Assembly (NCBI GenBank): GCA_009801015.1
Contig: VHZZ01008146.1
Coordinates: 9,451 to 31,879, forward strand
DNA: 22,429 nucleotides
Direction of reading: 5' to 3'
Source: Silene noctiflora
Taxonomy: Eukaryota > Streptophyta > Magnoliopsida > Caryophyllales > Caryophyllaceae
Both the position numbers and the translations under genes were made by a program. Positions 19,701-22,429 of the stretch are shown one piece after another; positions within the stretch are counted from its first letter, which is position 1, and every line of letters starts with the position of its first letter. The notes below the pieces were generated by a model. The model saw only the letters and a program-made list of their open reading frames with translations, had not been told where the DNA came from and searched no databases.

Positions 19701-21420
19701 GCGTGTGTTTGTTTGGTGGGTGGTGGTTGTTGTGGGCTGTGGGGATGGGGGTGGGGGTGGGGGCTGACAACTTGATGGTGCATTTTTTTGTCTGACTGGG
19801 GTGCGTCATTTCCTTCATTTCCAATTAGGGAGCATTGTATGTTATTGAAGTTTTTTGAAGTCTTCTTCCCATCTAGAATGTTATTGATTTTTTTTATGGG
19901 AGATTTTTTAAGTCTTCATTTCCAATTAGGGAGCATTGTATGTTCCTTTCAACAATGTGAGCGTTAGGGCAGCTGGAGCCAGAACGTCACTGGCAATTAG
20001 GTATGTTGGGGAAAACATGTGAGAGCTTGTGATAGGGAGATGGCACCATGCATGTCAGGTTCTGTAGGTGTGAGTGTGTGACCTAAAAACATTAAATATC
20101 ATCCTACTTATGAAAGGATTCCGTATGCAGTAATGCAGGTAGGAAATTAGGTTTCAGTAAATATGTCCATGATCTCTTGTGTTCTGAACCCTCTACTGTG
20201 TTGATGTTTTTGCTTCTTGTTATTACCTGATTGTAAACTTCTTAGTCCAAAGTAGCGTTCTGTGGAGGGTTGTATTGGACACTTCGTATTTTGCAATGAG
20301 AATTGTTTGGAGATTTTGTGAGGTTAGGAGTGCCATGCAATTATGACCCACTGGGCCACCTTAGGTACTCTAACTTCCCAGCCTAAGGGTGTGCTCGTTG
20401 GAGGCACTAATTACATTCGACTTAGTTGTTTGCAAGTTTGTTTGTGAGATGGTTATTGGAAACACGTGTTATATCTTTCATATTTGCAATTTTTGTTATT
20501 TCAATATGTTCTCACCTACTTGCTTCACTGCTGCCAGGAATGTTTCAGCCCTATAACTGCTAAGATTGGTCGCGATCTAATACCTGTAATGGTCCATGGG
20601 TAAGCTCTTTGTCTGAACCTGCTGATCCTCTATTCAGCTCTATTTTTCTTTTAACTATAATTTGATGAGAGTATGTATTATTTTATGCCTTATGTTCATT
20701 ACTGAAATATATTGCTCCCATCAGTCACTATGAAGTATCAATGCTTTAAAAGTAGATGCCTCGGAACATTTAGTAACTCCTGTATAGTGCGGAAAATGGA
20801 ATTATATATACTTATTTAAATAATGAAATGCAATAAGTATATCTTTTCTCGTGCGATCTAGAGAAATTGCAAAGCATGTACTAATATTTGTTCATGGTGT
20901 TGTTTCAATGTAGGAGAAACATTTCAGGACAAGAATTTGGAGGAATGTATTGTGTTGTTTTAACCGTTAAGTAAGTTTCTTCTTTGTTCTCAGTGTTCTA
21001 CAGTAATCCAGTTGAATTTTCAGCTCTGCATTCTCTTTATTTGTCCCCCCCTTGAGCTGGAGGTTCCTTATTGGTTTTTTATATGTAGGTCTGTTGTCAT
21101 ATCAGCTGGTCTTCTTCGTATATTTGGACGTGAGGTTGCTGAACTTCCTCTCGTGGCCACAAGCAAGGAGTATCAAGGAAAAGTATGTATTGTATTTAAT
21201 TGCTGTCAAGCTAGAATGATAACCAGGTTTCATTATGTTTGTTACTATTTGTATTATCTAATTTTGTTTCTGTCGGCAGGGTTTTTTCCTCGCGTTATTT
21301 TCTCGCATCGAGAAGTTACTGTCATCCCTGAAGGTGGAAAACCTTGTACTTCCAGCTGCAGAAAAGGCTAAATCTATGTGGGTAAATAGGTTTGGCTTCA
21401 GAGACATGAGTGATGAACGG
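10041..21420 (+). CDS. TDBD-PHD-GNAT nuclear protein, IDM1/ROS4-related (3' end missing)
   Basis: Coding exons: 10041-10772, 10971-11039, 11138-11339, 11444-11528, 12844-12912, 13033-13114, 13220-13279, 13371-13423, 13505-13671, 17026-17194, 19112-19169, 19274-19330, 19412-19639, 20538-20599, 20914-20970, 21089-21182, 21280-21420. All introns are GT...AG and the joined frame is open for 795 codons. The ATG is the first in frame (TAG at 10032). The order is: Ser/acidic N-terminus (1-240), TDBD (about 245-320), TDBD (about 420-473), PHD fingers (485-524 and 559-614) and GNAT fold (about 680-795). Arabidopsis members of this family include IDM1, which acetylates histone H3 and promotes DNA demethylation; most paralogues are uncharacterised. 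The length points to one of the shorter paralogues. About 40-60 C-terminal residues should lie beyond 22429. Family call firm; acetyltransferase activity inferred. Confidence 0.93.
10971..11339 (+). other. Exons 2-3: first TDBD (Tify/Jas-binding) domain
   Basis: Residues about 245-320 contain GKVRGSGYLCGCSMCN, then SAYEFEQHAGG, then RHPNNHIFLENG. The Cys-x-Cys-x2-Cys cluster followed by F-E-x-H-A-G and N-H-I-F/Y-x-x-N-G is the hallmark of the TDBD domain found in IDM1-like PHD proteins. It is split by a 98-bp intron (11040-11137) between SN and VVS. The following helix-like segment (PIYSIIEQLK...LLEELVKDMAG) continues the family pattern to the end of exon 3. Confidence 0.88.
11529..12843 (+). 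other. Intron 4 (1.3 kb)
   Basis: Consensus GTAAGT donor and TTTTGCAG acceptor, T-rich throughout. Open frames inside it are short and show no domain. No transposon ends or RNA gene were recognised. Confidence 0.7.
12844..13423 (+). other. Exons 5-8: linker and first part of the second TDBD
   Basis: The linker reads KLSSSISLSAGAFKRS, then RDNDLHRLLFLPNG, then PDGAELAYYAKGQ, all strongly family-like. The second TDBD begins at about residue 420 with NGIVCDHCSCE, then SPSQFEAHAGW and RRQPYRHIYTANG, completed in exon 9. The exon 5 donor is the GT at 12913: using the earlier GT at 12900 would shift the frame and destroy the conserved RDNDLHR run. Introns here are short (about 80-120 bp). Confidence 0.88.
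13505..13671 (+). other. Exon 9: end of TDBD 2 and first half of PHD finger 1
   Basis: The exon finishes the second TDBD (TLHDLAISMANG) and encodes the first six zinc ligands of PHD1: C485, C488, C497, C500, H505 and, across the splice, C508. CGDRGELIPCGGCPRAYH is a textbook PHD core; the acidic residue before the C-x2-C pair suits histone H3 tail recognition. The finger is interrupted after H505-Q506 by the largest intron of the gene. Confidence 0.9.
13941..14134. mobile_element. MITE candidate in intron 9
   Basis: The segment begins GAGCCTTGGGTGCGTTCC and ends CTAAACAAAGGGCTC, whose reverse complement begins GAGCCCTTTGTTTAG. This makes short imperfect inverted ends around about 190 bp of pyrimidine-rich DNA. 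The look is that of small PIF/Harbinger- or hAT-derived MITEs. No target duplication was established. Confidence 0.4.
14540..14729. mobile_element. Foldback MITE in intron 9 (GTGTCCGACACG-rich)
   Basis: The left end ACTGTGCAGCTATGTTAC and the right end GTAACACAGCTGTACAGT are reverse complements with two mismatches over 18 bp. The interior holds nested GTGTC/GACAC palindromes (TGTCCGACACGGACACGACA near 14588) that would extend the fold. This family type is familiar from plant genomes; superfamily and target duplication were not determined. Confidence 0.65.
15473..15678 (-). mobile_element. Stowaway-type MITE, copy 1 (inverted)
   Basis: It begins TA|CTCCCTCC, the Stowaway terminal signature. 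Its other end, GGAATGAG, is a degraded form of GGAGGGAG with no clear TA. The interior is the reverse complement of the copy at 16087 (shared blocks include ACTTTCCAAAATACGAA, ATGAAATGCAAGTG and GGAAGGTATTTCAGAGTCGG). About 200 bp, no coding. Confidence 0.75.
16087..16279 (+). mobile_element. Stowaway-type MITE, copy 2
   Basis: CTCCCTCCG...GGAGGGAG termini are flanked by TA on both sides (16085-16086 and 16280-16281), the Tc1/mariner-type TA duplication. At 193 bp it is a normal size. It is better preserved than copy 1, which lies inverted about 410 bp upstream. Confidence 0.85.
17026..17194 (+). other. Exon 10: second half of PHD 1 and start of PHD 2
   Basis: Supplies C508, W519, C521 and C524 of PHD1 (ACLGL...DWHCPNC). 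A basic/Ser linker follows, ending in CGGCVLCR, where C559 and C562 open the second finger. The tryptophan two residues before the last C-x2-C pair is the usual PHD position. Confidence 0.9.
17195..19111 (+). other. Intron 10 (1.9 kb)
   Basis: Donor GTGATT, acceptor TTGCCTAG. Contains the foldback element at 17896-18346. Patches with 'gtgcgcc' words (17670-17750 and 18378-18390) may be remnants of a repeat. The open frame at 18758-18997 has no domain. Confidence 0.7.
17896..18346. mobile_element. Inverted-end element in intron 10
   Basis: The left end CATGGTTTAAAATC and the right end GATATTTTAAATCATG are imperfect inverted repeats around about 450 bp. The right side holds repeated CGATAC words ('ggacgatacgatacgtcc'). 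It looks like a non-autonomous DNA transposon; TACAAG on the left and TACAGG on the right are a possible but imperfect duplication. Confidence 0.45.
19112..19639 (+). other. Exons 11-13: PHD finger 2 and linker to the GNAT fold
   Basis: Completes the second, atypical PHD finger: C559, C562, then C580, C583 (ICDQCEKEYH), H588, C591 and a C610-C611-x2-C614 end (WFCCHDC). The gap between the second and third zinc ligands is long (17 residues), as is usual for the second finger of this family. Exon 13 continues with a helical linker, ALRELVVRG...VEWRILSGK. The three exons join in phase 0 inside this region. Confidence 0.88.
19741..19763 (+). other. G-quadruplex motif in intron 13
   Basis: Four G runs of four to five bases are separated by one- or two-base loops. 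It lies on the coding strand, about 100 bp after the exon 13 donor, so it would be present in the pre-mRNA. Confidence 0.75.
19813..19944. repeat. 31-bp direct duplication in intron 13
   Basis: 19813-19843 and 19914-19944 are identical over 31 bases (CTTCATTTCCAATTAGGGAG then CATTGTATGTT), offset by 101 bp. Near-matches of 'ttttttgaagtctt' and 'ttttttaagtctt' lie between them, so a larger local duplication with divergence is likely. Confidence 0.85.
20538..21420 (+). other. Exons 14-17: GNAT acetyltransferase fold (incomplete)
   Basis: Residues 678-795 encode the C-terminal GNAT-like domain: GRDLIPVMVHGRN, GQEFGGMYCVVL, then a strand SVVISAGLLRIFG, then EVAELPLVATSKEYQGKG, helix FFLALFSRIEKLLSSL, strand NLVLPAAEKAKSMW and FGF. 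The YQGKG segment occupies the acetyl-CoA pyrophosphate-binding loop (consensus Q/R-x2-G-x-G/A). The ELPLVAT and LVLPAA runs are highly characteristic of the IDM1-like family. Exon 17 ends with a GTAAGT donor. The last strand, with the family's F-x-GT-S-M-L-like motif, is expected in a terminal exon that was not found before 22429. Confidence 0.9.
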
Positions 21421-21749
21421 GTAAGTTATATGTTATTAGTTTATTTTCTGGTTAGGAAGTAAGAACTGAAAGAAAAAATGAAAAATTGTCGCACATGTTC
21501 AAACTATGGCCTGTAGCTGTTCATGGATTATCTCGCCAATTGAACCTAGCCTCCAAAATAAACTAGTGTGGATAGAACATTTTTCAAACTTACAATGGCC
21601 TGGTCGACTACTCTGTCCTAACCCTCTGCCCCCCTTGGCAGCCAATGTCAGCTTGTATCCCATTTGGTTATTTGCTTTTTCCTTTTTAGGGTGTTTCAGT
21701 AGATTTTTCACGTTTCCTTCTTTTCGGAAGTTTTATACAATAAATGACT

Positions 21750-22310
21750 AAACTACACCCACTCCGCTCTTCACCCTCACTCATTCACTCACTTCTTTAT
21801 CCCAATCAAAATCCACTCAATCAGCCACTGGCCCACCACATATTACCAACCACCATGCCCTCAAGGCAGGAAAATTGCCTCCATGCCGCCAGAACAGCCC
21901 ACCCAATCATGAAAACCATCCTCCACCCTGTAACGCACCTAACCAACGAACTACAACCCCACCTTGTCAACATCTCAGTCTTTGGTGGGCTGTCAAGGTA
22001 GTGGTGACCGATTCAGACGAGGTGGGGGAAGGGAGCTCTTGGATTTGCCTGTTTTCGGGATGGGTGGGTGAGGTCGTGGCTCTTGAGGGCGGTAATCCAG
22101 TGAGTGGCCGAGGATGGTGGCGGGTGGCTGATGGTCGTTGTTCAATGGCAAGTGGCTGGAGTGGAGGTCCGGTGGCGGGTGGATGTAAAAGGAGATAGGG
22201 TGAAGGGGAAATATGGGCAAATAAGTCATTCTGATCACATACATAAATAGCTGATCCAAAATGAAACGTGAAATAAAGAATCGGATTGGACAGAGCCGAG
22301 TGGGAGTTTT
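21750..22310. mobile_element. Inverted-end insertion candidate in intron 17
   Basis: The left end AAACTACACCCACTCCGCTCT and the right end AGAGCCGAGTGGGAGTTT are imperfect reverse complements (one 3-base gap, one mismatch). The interior has a C-rich left half and a GGTGG-rich right half, quite unlike the rest of the intron. It is most like a non-autonomous Mutator- or hAT-type element. No target duplication was established. Confidence 0.4.
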
Positions 22311-22336
22311 GTCTTTGTTTTTGTCAATGCATGAAC

Positions 22337-22429
22337 TAGGCCTGGTCATTAGTGCGGGTCGTCCGGGTCCGGTGCGGGTCAAAGGCGGGCCGGGTTAATT
22401 GGTTAGTGAACCGGACACGGCCCGGTGTA
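22337..22429 (+). mobile_element. GC-rich transposon end (hAT-like), runs off the window
   Basis: Begins near TAGGCCTGGTCATTAGTGCG and continues with CGGGTC/GGGCC/CCGGG words, the terminal style of many plant hAT elements. Only about 90 bp are visible, so neither the opposite end nor the duplication can be checked. Confidence 0.4.

Larger units (their letters stand above)
21421..22429 (+). other. Intron 17, open at the window edge
   Basis: It starts with a consensus donor and shows no acceptor followed by family-like C-terminal coding sequence within the window. It carries an inverted-end insertion candidate and a GC-rich transposon end, both listed separately. Short open frames in it are composition artefacts or transposon sequence. 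Confidence 0.7.

Noticed and set aside
21744..22382. Overlapping open frames of 81-129 codons on both strands in intron 17
   Set aside because: GC-rich insertion sequence with biased composition. Frames conflict on both strands and do not resemble the missing C-terminus or any transposase.

Overview
The window looks like nuclear DNA of a flowering plant. One multi-exon gene with consensus GT...AG introns, a TATA box and a pyrimidine-rich leader sits among plant-type transposable elements: LTR-retrotransposon ends, Helitrons, Stowaway and other MITEs, and hAT-like ends. The look of the LTRs suggests a repeat-rich eudicot, perhaps Caryophyllales, but that placement is a weak impression from memory. 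Four N positions (6025, 6027, 8561, 16939) mark uncertain consensus bases.

Positions 1-9360 are repeat-dominated and hold no intact gene. In order they contain: partial LTR sequence ending near 497; a purine-rich block to about 1250; AT-rich anonymous DNA with a short PPR gene fragment at 2238-2417; a Helitron-type 3' end at 5475; four 20-bp tandem repeats at 5743-5822; a complete solo LTR at 5887-8242 with perfect 5-bp target duplications; a 0.7-kb non-autonomous Helitron at 8248-8946 that starts on the base after the LTR's right target duplication; and a decayed GGGT-rich relic at 9026-9200.

Positions 9363 to the right edge hold one plus-strand gene. Its promoter has a TATA box at 9364, and the leader is long, with one intron and an upstream ORF overlapping the start codon. 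Seventeen coding exons can be placed from 10041 to 21420, and all junctions keep frame. They encode the first 795 residues of a protein with an acidic/serine-rich N-terminus, two TDBD (Tify/Jas-binding) domains, two PHD fingers and a GNAT acetyltransferase fold. This is the plant family related to IDM1/ROS4, a histone acetyltransferase of the active DNA demethylation pathway. The C-terminal exon is not in the window: the intron opening at 21421 runs past 22429 and contains further insertions.

Several introns are swollen by insertions. The 3.35-kb intron 9 splits the first PHD finger and carries two Stowaway-type MITEs in inverted orientation, a foldback element and another MITE candidate. Intron 10 (1.9 kb) carries a further foldback element. 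Intron 13 contains a strong G-quadruplex motif and a 31-bp direct duplication. The general picture is a chromatin-regulator gene expanded by transposons, with a retrotransposon LTR promoter in the same orientation about 2 kb upstream.
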